A DNA stretch of 64,000 nt. Origin: Flavobacteriaceae bacterium GSB9 (GTDB taxonomy: Bacteria > Bacteroidota > Bacteroidia > Flavobacteriales > Flavobacteriaceae). Both the position numbers and the translations under genes were made by a program. Position 1 is the stretch's first letter. The number at the start of each line of letters is the position of its first letter. The DNA is taken from the NCBI GenBank assembly GCA_022749295.1, contig CP062007.1, forward strand, positions 1,550,001 to 1,614,000. The letters are read 5' to 3'. The notes beneath the pieces were generated by a model. The model made no database searches. It saw only the letters and a program-made list of their open reading frames with translations, and had not been told where the DNA came from. Positions 46,900 to 54,955 of the stretch are shown here, piece after piece.

Positions 46900-47751
46900 A
46901 TGCAGTATTCAATGTTCAATATCCAGTCGCAATTTAAACTACCAAGTAAATCTGTAATTCTTAGCTTGTTGGTTGGGCTTTTATGTTTCAATTCTTCGTT
47001 TGCACAGTTTGATATCCCTGAAAAACCCGAATTCCAAACCAGCGTCTACGATTACACCAACTTACTATCTACAACTCAAAAAGGTGGTTTAGAGCAAAAG
47101 CTGGTTAAATATTCTGATACCACCTCAACACAAATTGTTGTTGCCATTATACATTCAACCAACGGCGAAAATATTAATTTTTTAGGTGCCGAATGGGGTC
47201 AAAAATGGGGCATTGGGCAAGCCAAAGAAGATAACGGCATTTTAATTTTACTTGCTTTAAACGACCGACGAATTGCTATAAATACAGGCTACGGTATTGA
47301 ACATTTACTGACCGATGCACTTTCGAAACGCATAATAGAGCGAGACATTATTCCTTTTTTCAAACAAAGCGATTATTACGGTGGACTGAACCGCGGTGCT
47401 GATGCTATTTTTGAAGTTTTAAATGGCGAATACAAAGGCACAAGGCAGCCGAATGAAAGCGAATTTCCTATTGGGGCCATTATTTTCTTGATTTTTGTAT
47501 TTATTATCATCCTACTATCCATTTCGCAAAACCGACGTGGCGGCGGTGGCGGCAACAGGGGCCATCGTTCAGCTGGACAAGATTTATTGGAAGCGCTTAT
47601 TTTAAGCAATATGGGGCGCGGTAGTTACCGCAGAGGTTCTTCGGGCTGGGGCGGCAGCTCTGGCGGCGGCGGATGGTCCTCTGGAGGAGGCTTTGGAGGA
47701 GGCTTTGGTGGCGGTGGCTTTGGTGGTGGCGGTGCTTCTGGTGGATGGTAA
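46900..47751 (+). CDS. Membrane TPM domain protein with glycine-rich tail
   Basis: The 283-residue protein has a signal peptide (VILSLLVGLLCFNSSFAQ), a TPM domain (VYDYTNLLSTTQKGGLEQKL, EWGQKWGIGQAKEDNGILIL), a membrane helix at about 190-208 and a glycine-serine-tryptophan-rich cytoplasmic tail (GGGGWSSGGGFGGGFGGGG...). This is the usual form of the larger TPM protein linked to LemA. Function unsettled. Confidence 0.92.
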   Translation: MQYSMFNIQSQFKLPSKSVILSLLVGLLCFNSSFAQFDIPEKPEFQTSVYDYTNLLSTTQKGGLEQKLVKYSDTTSTQIVVAIIHSTNGENINFLGAEWGQKWGIGQAKEDNGILILLALNDRRIAINTGYGIEHLLTDALSKRIIERDIIPFFKQSDYYGGLNRGADAIFEVLNGEYKGTRQPNESEFPIGAIIFLIFVFIIILLSISQNRRGGGGGNRGHRSAGQDLLEALILSNMGRGSYRRGSSGWGGSSGGGGWSSGGGFGGGFGGGGFGGGGASGGW

Positions 47752-47786
47752 TGTCTTTTTAACTAATTCTACAACAACAAAATTCC

Positions 47787-47888
47787 TTTTTACCGTCGTT
47801 ATGAAGGAAGCATGACTGAAATAGTCTGTTTTAATAGGGAGGGATTGCTTCGTCATGCATTCCTCTTTCCTTTCAATGACGGTAAAAA
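47787..47888. repeat. Interspersed inverted repeat with GATTGCTTCGTC
   Basis: The outer arms TTTTTACCGTC and GACGGTAAAAA (perfect, 11 bp) enclose imperfect inner arms (TATGAAGGAAGCATGAC vs GTCATGCATTCCTC) and the word GGGATTGCTTCGTCATGC. Such GATTGCTTCGTC elements occur as interspersed noncoding repeats in many genomes. It occupies most of the gap between the TPM gene and the convergent sugar kinase. Confidence 0.65.
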
Positions 47889-47971
47889 TTTCTATTCAAG
47901 CTGTAAATGAAGCATTTGCTTTTTAATAAGAATAAAAAACACCTCCCTATCCCTCCCTTAAGGAGGGAATA

Positions 47972-48976
47972 CTATCTATTGAAACGTCCTGTAACATTTC
48001 CGTCCAAAATTCTAGTAACTTCTTCTGTAGTAGCGTAATTTACATCGCCAACATATGTATGCTTTAGAGCACAGGCCGCACTGGCAAACTGCATGGATTT
48101 AAAATCGTCGTAATTTTGCAGTCCGTAAATTAATCCGGCCGCAAAAGCATCGCCTGTACCAATTCTATCCACAATATGCGTAATATCAAAATCTTCCGTT
48201 TCCCTAAACTCTTTGCCATTCCACATTCGGGCCCTAATCTTGTGCCAAGAGGCGTTTATTGATGTTCTAATTTTATCGAACACTTTATTGATTGACGGAA
48301 AGGCTTCCATTAGTTTTTTACTGGCTTCAATAAATTCTTCGTTACTATACCCGTAATTGGCATCTAAAACTTCATTTATCTCATTTATACCACCAATAAA
48401 TACAGTAGAACAGTGCAACAACTCGGTTAAAGCGTCTTTGGGATTGGCACCGTATTTCCACAAACCACTTCTGTATGTTGGATCGGCAGAAACTTCCATA
48501 CCTTTTTCCTTGGCCAATTTCAGTCCTTCCTTTAGCGTATCAAAAGCACCTTTTGTTAAAGCCGGAGTAATACCTGTCCAATGAAACCAGTTGCCTTTTC
48601 GCAATGCCTTTTCCCAATCTACCATATTTGGTTCAATACTCGAAAATGCCGAATGGGAACGGTTATAGGAAATGGAACTAGGCCTCATAACAGCGCCCAC
48701 TTCAAGAAAATATACGCCCAGCGGCCTGTTTGACCGTACAATGGCCGTAGTATCCAAATCGAATTTATTAAGGTAAGCAATGGCGGTATCACCAATAAAA
48801 TCGTCTGAAATGGCTGTAATGTGTTTTACATGTCCTCCAAAATGTGCAATGGAAAGTCCAACATTAACTTCGGTACCTCCAAAATAAAACTCTAAAGTAT
48901 TAGCTTGTATAAATTTTTTATTGCCAAAAGGCGACAAGCGCATCAGCACTTCTCCAAAGGTTATAATTTGGTTCAT
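47972..48976 (-). CDS. kdgK: 2-keto-3-deoxygluconate kinase (PfkB family), first copy
   Basis: The 334-residue protein opens with ITFGEVLMRLSPFG, has the substrate-loop EFYFGGTEVNVGLSIAHFGG, and the catalytic-base motif DRIGTGDAFAAGLIYGL. It would phosphorylate 2-keto-3-deoxygluconate to KDPG in uronate catabolism. It is a paralogue of the second kinase (53807-54853): both share the FGE..LRL start and the GG.E.NV..S loop. It has no aldolase neighbour and no obvious operator. Confidence 0.85.
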   Translation of the reverse strand: MNQIITFGEVLMRLSPFGNKKFIQANTLEFYFGGTEVNVGLSIAHFGGHVKHITAISDDFIGDTAIAYLNKFDLDTTAIVRSNRPLGVYFLEVGAVMRPSSISYNRSHSAFSSIEPNMVDWEKALRKGNWFHWTGITPALTKGAFDTLKEGLKLAKEKGMEVSADPTYRSGLWKYGANPKDALTELLHCSTVFIGGINEINEVLDANYGYSNEEFIEASKKLMEAFPSINKVFDKIRTSINASWHKIRARMWNGKEFRETEDFDITHIVDRIGTGDAFAAGLIYGLQNYDDFKSMQFASAACALKHTYVGDVNYATTEEVTRILDGNVTGRFNR

Positions 48977-49057
48977 TTGATTAGTTTTAGTTCTTAAAAA
49001 TAATCAATCTACCCGATAATCAAACAATGAATAGGATATGATTTTTGAAAAATTCCC

Positions 49058-50362
49058 TTATTTTTTCCGCATGTAAACACTTATCGGCACCCCATGAAAA
49101 CCAAAATGTTGTCGAAGTTTATTTTCCAAATAGCGTTTATAGGGATCTTTAATGTACTGTGGCAAGTTACAGAAAAAAGCAAACTGTGGCTGCGGCGTAG
49201 GCAATTGCATAATGTATTTTATTTTCACGAATTTACCCTTATAAGCTGGAGGCGGGTAGTTTTCAATAATAGGCAGCAACACCTCGTTAAGTTTGCTTGT
49301 TTTTATCTTTTTAGCACGGTTTTTATAAACCTCAACAGCTGTTTCGATGGCTTTATAAATACGTTGTTTGGTCAATGCCGAAATAAAAACAATTGGCACA
49401 TCGGTAAATGGTTCCATTTGCCTTTTTATAGCCTTTTCGTATTCCTTGACAGATTTGTGGTCTTTCTCTACCAAATCCCACTTGTTAACCAAAATCACAA
49501 TCCCTTTTCGGTTACGTTCAGCCAACCAAAAAATGTTTTGCACCTGCCCGTCGAACCCTCTATTGGCATCCAAAACCAAAAGGCATACATCAGCATGCTC
49601 GATAGCACGGATACTGCGCATTACCGAATAAAACTCTAAATCTTCTTTTACTTTAGATTTTCTGCGTATTCCGGCCGTATCGACTAAATTAAACTCAAAA
49701 CCAAAACGGTTGTATTTGGTATCTATAGCATCTCTTGTTGTTCCGGCAATATCGGTTACGATATATCGGTCTTCACCAATTAATGCATTTATAAATGATG
49801 ACTTTCCAGCATTTGGGCGCCCCACTACAGCAAAACGAGGCAATTCCTCTTCAATAACTTCTTCTTTTTCCGGAAGTGCCTTAACAACAGCATCCAAAAG
49901 ATCACCAGTACCACTTCCATTTATACTGGCAATAGTGAAATAATCGCCCAATCCCAACGCATAGAATTCTACGGCGTCTTCAGCACGCTTGGCGTTATCT
50001 ACTTTATTCACCACTAAAAACACAGGCTTCTTAACTTTTCTGAGCAAATTGGCGACATCTTCATCCATTCCAGTCACACCCGATTCCACATCAACCATAA
50101 AAATTATGGCATCGGCTTCATCGATAGCCAACTCTACCTGTTTGTCGATTTCGGCTTCAAAAATATCATCACTGCCAACGACATATCCACCGGTATCGAT
50201 TAACGAAAACTCCCTACCGTTCCAATCGGTTTTGCCATAATGACGATCGCGTGTTACGCCACTTACGGCATCAACAATGGCCTCTCTCCGCTGAATTAAT
50301 CGATTAAAAAAAGTGGATTTACCAACATTGGGGCGTCCTACTATAGCTACGATATTGCTCAT
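49058..50362 (-). CDS. der: GTPase Der (EngA)
   Basis: Der assists 50S ribosome assembly. The 434-residue protein has two tandem GTPase domains, each with G1 (GRPNVGKST at the start, GRPNAGKSS in the middle), DTGG and DTAG at G3, NKVD and NKWD at G4, and a C-terminal KH-like domain ([20 protein letters not shown]). Length fits the family. Confidence 0.97.
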   Translation of the reverse strand: MSNIVAIVGRPNVGKSTFFNRLIQRREAIVDAVSGVTRDRHYGKTDWNGREFSLIDTGGYVVGSDDIFEAEIDKQVELAIDEADAIIFMVDVESGVTGMDEDVANLLRKVKKPVFLVVNKVDNAKRAEDAVEFYALGLGDYFTIASINGSGTGDLLDAVVKALPEKEEVIEEELPRFAVVGRPNAGKSSFINALIGEDRYIVTDIAGTTRDAIDTKYNRFGFEFNLVDTAGIRRKSKVKEDLEFYSVMRSIRAIEHADVCLLVLDANRGFDGQVQNIFWLAERNRKGIVILVNKWDLVEKDHKSVKEYEKAIKRQMEPFTDVPIVFISALTKQRIYKAIETAVEVYKNRAKKIKTSKLNEVLLPIIENYPPPAYKGKFVKIKYIMQLPTPQPQFAFFCNLPQYIKDPYKRYLENKLRQHFGFHGVPISVYMRKK

Positions 50363-50530
50363 ACTTAAAATTTAATGGTATCAGGCTGAATGTTTAAACG
50401 CCAAAAAAGGCCTCCTGAAAACTTTTGCAAAAATAGGAAATATACCAATGCTCTTTTCGTTTTTTGATGAATAATACTTAAGCCGCATTTGAATAAAAAA
50501 TAGTAATTTACAATACCAATTATTAAACTT

Positions 50531-51061
50531 ATGGCATTACCTAATGATATTGTTTTAAGACCTCGATTTAAATTTGAAATTCCGAGGAGCAATACGATTG
50601 TTTTAGATGACTTTGAAAACGCTAAATCAACACAATCGGATTTTATTGTAAATCGTGTTGACGATCATGTTTTTATAAAGTTCCCTAAGGAAAAGCAACA
50701 CTTTTGGTCACCTCAGCTACATTTGGAAATCAATGAAGTAAACCAAGACTCATGCATGCTTTACGGGTTATTTGGACCAAACCCTACCGTTTGGACGCTC
50801 TTCATGTTTCTTCACTTTATAGTCGCAGTTATTTTCGTAGCATTTGCTATTTGGGCTTATTCCAATTGGTCGCTAAAGCAAAGTTATGCTTTACAGCTTA
50901 GTATTATGTTACTAATGATTGTAATATGGATTGGCTTGTATTTTGCCGGAAGTATAGGAAAAGCTTCTAGCAAACAAGATATGGTTGCTTTAAATAACTT
51001 TATGCATTCTGTTTTAAACAAAAAAAAAGCCTTAATTGAATGCGAAGAAAAGACCAATTAA
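50531..51061 (+). CDS. Membrane protein of unknown function between der and era
   Basis: The 176-residue protein has a soluble beta-rich N-terminal half (VLRPRFKFEIPRSNTIVLDD, NRVDDHVFIKFPKEKQHFWS) and two membrane helices (LFMFLHFIVAVIFVAFAIWA, LSIMLLMIVIWIGLYFAGSI). The phrase FGPNPTVWTLFMF joins the halves. I do not recognise the family. It is divergent from der and convergent with era, with its own promoter region. Confidence 0.72.
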   Translation: MALPNDIVLRPRFKFEIPRSNTIVLDDFENAKSTQSDFIVNRVDDHVFIKFPKEKQHFWSPQLHLEINEVNQDSCMLYGLFGPNPTVWTLFMFLHFIVAVIFVAFAIWAYSNWSLKQSYALQLSIMLLMIVIWIGLYFAGSIGKASSKQDMVALNNFMHSVLNKKKALIECEEKTN

Positions 51062-51177
51062 AGCTTTAAAAACTAACTAACTCAAAACGTGATAAACAAA
51101 TTTGATTGCTGCAAATATGAATCAATAACATTAAGTAAATGTTACTTAACCAACAAGTTAGCGTTAGCTTTTGTGCC

Positions 51178-52062
51178 CTATTTGGTATTATAACCAAAAC
51201 GCCTTAACTGGTTTTGATTACTTCGCCAATTTTTGTTCACTTTTACATAAAGTTCTATATGGATCTGTTTACCGAAAAACGCCTCCAAATCTTTTCTGGC
51301 CTCCATGCCCACACGCTTTAACGCACTGCCTTTATGCCCAATAATAATGCCTTTTTGGGTGTCGCGCTCTACCATAATTACCGAACGTACCCGGATGATA
51401 TTTTCTTCCTCAAAAAATTCTTCGGTTTCTACTTCAACGGCATACGGGATTTCTTTTTTATAATGAAGCAGAATTTTTTCGCGAATGGTTTCGTTTATGA
51501 AAAAACGTTCCGGTTTATCTGTTAATTGATCTTTTGGATAAAACGGTGGTGATTCTGGAAGTAAATCAATAATTCTGTTAAAGACTTCTTTTACATTGAA
51601 TCCTTCTAAGGCCGAAACAGGAAAAATCTCGGCATTGGGCACTTTTTCTGCCCAAAGTTGCACCTGCTCTTCCAACTGTTCTTGGTTAGACGTGTCAATT
51701 TTATTGAGCAATAATAAAACCGGTATTTTAGATTGCGTTATTTTATTGAAAAAGGCTTCGTCCTTTAATTCCTTTTCACCTATTTCTACCATATAGAGCA
51801 ACACATCGGCATCTTCAAAGGCAGATTTCACAAAGTCCATCATCGACTCCTGCAACTCATAAGCGGGTTTTATTATGCCAGGTGTATCGCTTAAAACCAC
51901 TTGAAAATTATCGCCGTTTACTATACCTAGAATTCGGTGACGCGTAGTTTGAGCTTTCGATGTAATTATGGATAGCTTTTCGCCCACAAAGGCATTCATC
52001 AATGTTGATTTGCCCACATTGGGGTTCCCGATAATATTTACAAAACCTGCTTTATGGCTCAT
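51178..52062 (-). CDS. era: GTPase Era
   Basis: Era binds the 3' end of 16S rRNA in 30S maturation. The 294-residue protein has G1 NIIGNPNVGKSTLM, G3 LSDTPGI, G4 LLNKID and a C-terminal KH domain (RVRSVIMVERDTQKGIIIGH, KGSALKRVGMEARKDLEAFF). Complete. Confidence 0.97.
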   Translation of the reverse strand: MSHKAGFVNIIGNPNVGKSTLMNAFVGEKLSIITSKAQTTRHRILGIVNGDNFQVVLSDTPGIIKPAYELQESMMDFVKSAFEDADVLLYMVEIGEKELKDEAFFNKITQSKIPVLLLLNKIDTSNQEQLEEQVQLWAEKVPNAEIFPVSALEGFNVKEVFNRIIDLLPESPPFYPKDQLTDKPERFFINETIREKILLHYKKEIPYAVEVETEEFFEEENIIRVRSVIMVERDTQKGIIIGHKGSALKRVGMEARKDLEAFFGKQIHIELYVKVNKNWRSNQNQLRRFGYNTK

Positions 52063-52126
52063 TTATAATGTTTTTTGTTTTTGCAAATTTACAACTTGAA
52101 ATTTACTGCAGCCCAAATAGCTGCAA

Positions 52127-52155
52127 CAAAAAAGCAGGAAGACAACCTTCCTGCT
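52127..52155 (-). terminator. Terminator of the FKBP gene
   Basis: On the minus strand a stem AGCAGGAAG / CTTCCTGCT with a short loop is followed by TTTTTTG, after the stop at 52187. Confidence 0.75.
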
Positions 52156-52186
52156 CTTTAATTTTATTTATTGTAAAAGGTATGCT

Positions 52187-52894
52187 TTATTTTACCTCAA
52201 TCAATTCAACATCAAAAACCAATGTTGCATATGGCTTAATCGCTCCTCCTGGTCTTGGGTTTGCACCATAAGCTAGGTTTTGAGGAATAAAGAATTTGTA
52301 TTTGGCCCCTTCTTTCATTAATTGTAAACCTTCAGTCCATCCTTTAATTACTTGGCCTACACCAAATTCTGCAGGTTCACCTCTATCAACAGAGCTATCA
52401 AACACCGTTCCATCAAGCAGAGTACCGTGGTAGTGTACTTTAACCTTAGAATCTGCTGTTGGCATTTCGCCTTCACCTTCTTTTAAAACGATATATTGTA
52501 AACCACTTTCGGTAGTAACAACGCCTTCTTTATTTTTGTTTTCTGCTAAGAATTTTTCGCCTTCAACTTTGTTTTTTTCTCCTTCTTCCTTTCTTTTTGC
52601 CATTTCTTCTTGTTGCTTCTTTTGGAAGTAAGCTCTAACGATTTGCTGTGCTTTAGTGGCATCAATTTGAAGATCAGTTGAATCGGAAGCATTTACAAAA
52701 CCTTGAATGAACAAATCGTTATCAAAACCTTCATCAAAAGTTCGCTTTACATTGTTGGCTACATCTAAACCAATAGCATAGCTAACCGAGTCCAACTCTG
52801 TTTTTAATGGTTTGTTGGTTACACCACTTTTACCGTTACAAGACACCACAATCAAAACAAGTGCTACTAAACTTAAAAATTTCATTATTTTCAT
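52187..52894 (-). CDS. FKBP-type peptidyl-prolyl isomerase lipoprotein
   Basis: The 235-residue protein begins with a lipoprotein signal (FLSLVALVLIVVSCNGKSG), has an FKBP N-terminal helical dimerisation part (LDSVSYAIGLDVANNVKRTF) and a C-terminal FKBP domain (VKVHYHGTLLDGTVFDSSVD, VIKGWTEGLQLMKEGAKYKF). It should catalyse proline isomerisation on exported proteins at the cell envelope. Confidence 0.95.
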   Translation of the reverse strand: MKIMKFLSLVALVLIVVSCNGKSGVTNKPLKTELDSVSYAIGLDVANNVKRTFDEGFDNDLFIQGFVNASDSTDLQIDATKAQQIVRAYFQKKQQEEMAKRKEEGEKNKVEGEKFLAENKNKEGVVTTESGLQYIVLKEGEGEMPTADSKVKVHYHGTLLDGTVFDSSVDRGEPAEFGVGQVIKGWTEGLQLMKEGAKYKFFIPQNLAYGANPRPGGAIKPYATLVFDVELIEVK

Positions 52895-52947
52895 TTCGTT
52901 GTATTATTTTTTATGAGTTGCCAAATGTAACAAAATTAAAGTGAGTA

Positions 52948-52984
52948 AAAAAAGAAAACCTTCCCGACACTCGAGAAGGTTTTT
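52948..52984 (-). terminator. Terminator of the kdgK-eda operon
   Basis: On the minus strand a 9-bp stem (AAAACCTTC and its complement) is followed by a run of T, just after the aldolase stop. Confidence 0.75.
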
Positions 52985-53015
52985 AGGTTTAACATGTTTT
53001 TAACGCAAACTTGTA

Positions 53016-53687
53016 TTAAAAGCCTCTAACTTTTTTTACTATGCTTAAAGCGTTCTTAACATCCTGCTCTAATTTGGCGTAGTCTTTATTGGCAATAATA
53101 TCTTTTGAAATTAATTTAGACCCCATTCCAACACAGGTTACACCGGCGTCGAACCAACCTTTTAAATTTTCTTCGGTTGGTGATACACCACCTGTTGGCA
53201 TAATGCTGGTCCATGGTTGTGGGCCTTTTATACCTTTTACAAACTGTGGGCCATAAATATCACCAGGGAATAGTTTTACGATTTCGCAACCCAATTCCTC
53301 TGCTCTAGCAATTTCGGATAAGGTACCACAACCTGGCGACCACAATACTTTTTTGCGGTTACACGCTATAGCGATGTCTTCCCTTAACACTGGAGTTACA
53401 ATAAAATTCGCGCCAAGAGCCATGTACAATGATGCTGCTGCACCATCGGTGACAGAACCAACACCCATAATCATTCCAGGCAATTCTTTAATGGCGTATT
53501 TTGTTAATTCGCCAAAAACTTCGTGAGCAAAATCGCCACGTGCAGTAAACTCCATTAAACGAGCGCCACCGTCGTAACACGCTTTTAATACTTTTTTACT
53601 TAATTCTATATCGCTATTGAAAAACAACGGAATCATCCCCGTGTCTTTCATGGCTTGTGCCACTTCTAATCTTGAAAATTGTGCCAT
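53016..53687 (-). CDS. eda: KDPG / KHG aldolase
   Basis: The enzyme splits 2-keto-3-deoxy-6-phosphogluconate into pyruvate and glyceraldehyde-3-phosphate. The 223-residue protein has the catalytic Glu in LMEFTARGDF, the Schiff-base lysine in CEIVKLFPGDIYGPQFV, and MPTGGVSPTEEN for phosphate binding. It lies downstream of the KDG kinase on the same strand (119-base gap), giving the two last steps of uronate breakdown. Terminator follows. Confidence 0.94.
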   Translation of the reverse strand: MAQFSRLEVAQAMKDTGMIPLFFNSDIELSKKVLKACYDGGARLMEFTARGDFAHEVFGELTKYAIKELPGMIMGVGSVTDGAAASLYMALGANFIVTPVLREDIAIACNRKKVLWSPGCGTLSEIARAEELGCEIVKLFPGDIYGPQFVKGIKGPQPWTSIMPTGGVSPTEENLKGWFDAGVTCVGMGSKLISKDIIANKDYAKLEQDVKNALSIVKKVRGF

Positions 53688-53696
53688 TTCTTTGTT

Positions 53697-53790
53697 TTAA
53701 GTCGGAAGTCCGAAGTTGGAAGTTCCGAAGTTTATAATTATGCTGGAAGCTAGAAGCAAGAAGTTGGAAGGCTCCTACTTCATCCTTCTA
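53697..53790. repeat. Intergenic GAAGTTGGAAG-type short repeats
   Basis: Degenerate copies of a 10- to 11-base word (CGGAAGTCCGAAGTTGGAAG, then TTCCGAAG, CTGGAAGCTAGAAG, AGAAGTTGGAAGG) fill the gap between the kinase and the aldolase genes. Similar tracts are common between flavobacterial genes. No coding potential. Confidence 0.6.
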
Positions 53791-53806
53791 GCTCTAAACT
53801 CTTTTT

Positions 53807-54853
53807 TTATCTTGCTACACGACCCGAAGCGTCACCGCCCATAAGTTTTTCAACTTCGGCTACAGTAACCAAGTTCGCATCACCTTTAATCGTGTGTTTT
53901 AGACAAGATGCAGCAACAGCGAAATCAAGTGCGTTTTGATCGTCTTCCGGGTATTTTAACAATCCATAGATTAATCCACCCATAAACGAATCACCACCAC
54001 CAACTCTATCAACAATATCGGTAATTTGGTACTGACGTGTTTCGTACATTTTTTCTCCATCGTATAATACACCAGCCCATGTATTGTGAGAAGCAGAAAT
54101 AGAACCTCTTAGTGTAGTAATTACTTTTTTAGCTCTAGGGAATTTCTCCATCATTTGCTTACAAACAGAAAGGAAAGCTTCAGCTTTTACGTTGTGCCCT
54201 TCAGTTTGTACGCTAATACCTTCTGGTTTGATACCAAAGTGCATTTCGGCATCTTCTTCGTTTCCTAAAACTACATCACAGTAAGAAGTCAATTCGGTCA
54301 TAACAGCTTCTCTATGTGCATCGTCACAGTATTTCCATAGTTTAGCACGGTAGTTCAAATCGGTTGAAATAGTAACGCCTTTTGCGCTAGCAGCTTTTAC
54401 AGCTTCTAAACACACATCGGCAGCACCTTGAGAGATTGCAGGTGTAATACCTGTCCAGTGGAACCACTCAACACCTTCGAAAACTTCGTCCCAATCAATC
54501 ATTCCTGATTTGATTTCAGACATGGCAGAATGTGCTCTATCGTAAACTACTTTTGAACCTCTTGAAACGGCTCCGGTTTCTAAAAAGTAAATCCCCAAAC
54601 GGTCTCCACCCCAAACAATCTTATCGACATTTACACCTCTTTTACGCATTTCCATCATGGCACATTCACCAATATCATTTTTTGGTAAACGTGTAACAAA
54701 ATCTACAGGAACACCATAATTGGCTAAAGATACCGCAACATTTGATTCTCCACCACCATAAACTACATCGAAGTTGTTAGCTTGCGAAAATCTTAAAAAT
54801 CCTTGAGGTGCCAAACGAAGCATAATTTCCCCAAAAGTGACTACTTTTTTCAT
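53807..54853 (-). CDS. kdgK: 2-keto-3-deoxygluconate kinase (PfkB family), second copy
   Basis: From ATG 54853 (preferred over an upstream start at 54904, which adds 17 unmatched residues) the product is 348 residues. It opens with VTFGEIMLRLAPQG, has DVVYGGGESNVAVSLANYG for substrate binding and DRVGGGDSFMGGLIYGL with the catalytic Asp. It should make KDPG from KDG, and the aldolase gene follows. A palindrome TTAAACGTTTAA lies 36 bases upstream. Paralogue of the kinase at 47972-48976. Confidence 0.9.
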   Translation of the reverse strand: MKKVVTFGEIMLRLAPQGFLRFSQANNFDVVYGGGESNVAVSLANYGVPVDFVTRLPKNDIGECAMMEMRKRGVNVDKIVWGGDRLGIYFLETGAVSRGSKVVYDRAHSAMSEIKSGMIDWDEVFEGVEWFHWTGITPAISQGAADVCLEAVKAASAKGVTISTDLNYRAKLWKYCDDAHREAVMTELTSYCDVVLGNEEDAEMHFGIKPEGISVQTEGHNVKAEAFLSVCKQMMEKFPRAKKVITTLRGSISASHNTWAGVLYDGEKMYETRQYQITDIVDRVGGGDSFMGGLIYGLLKYPEDDQNALDFAVAASCLKHTIKGDANLVTVAEVEKLMGGDASGRVAR

Positions 54854-54888
54854 TTTTGAATTGTATTTAGTTTTAATTAAAGAATAAG

Positions 54889-54900
54889 TTAAACGTTTAA
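54889..54900. promoter_or_regulatory. Candidate LacI-family operator, TTAAACGTTTAA
   Basis: Perfect 12-bp palindrome with central CG, in the leader of the KDG kinase gene. It equals the core of the lacI-promoter palindrome except for one symmetric pair (A/T swapped next to CG). Likely operator by comparison, not shown. Confidence 0.55.
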
Positions 54901-54955
54901 ACAAACCTCTTAAAAAACTGCAATAACCCGCAATCTCACTAAAGTTAATTAAGTT

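Noticed and set aside
47602-47856. Minus-strand reading frame over the TPM glycine tail
   Set aside because: It is the antisense of a glycine-codon repeat (GGC/GGT), which gives an open alanine/threonine-rich frame by composition only.
50296-50307. Another TTAATCGATTAA inside the der coding sequence
   Set aside because: It lies in codons for the conserved G1-adjacent residues of Der, without an overlapping promoter box. It shows that the bare 12-bp core can occur by chance in this AT-rich genome, so only the longer promoter-placed palindromes are given weight.
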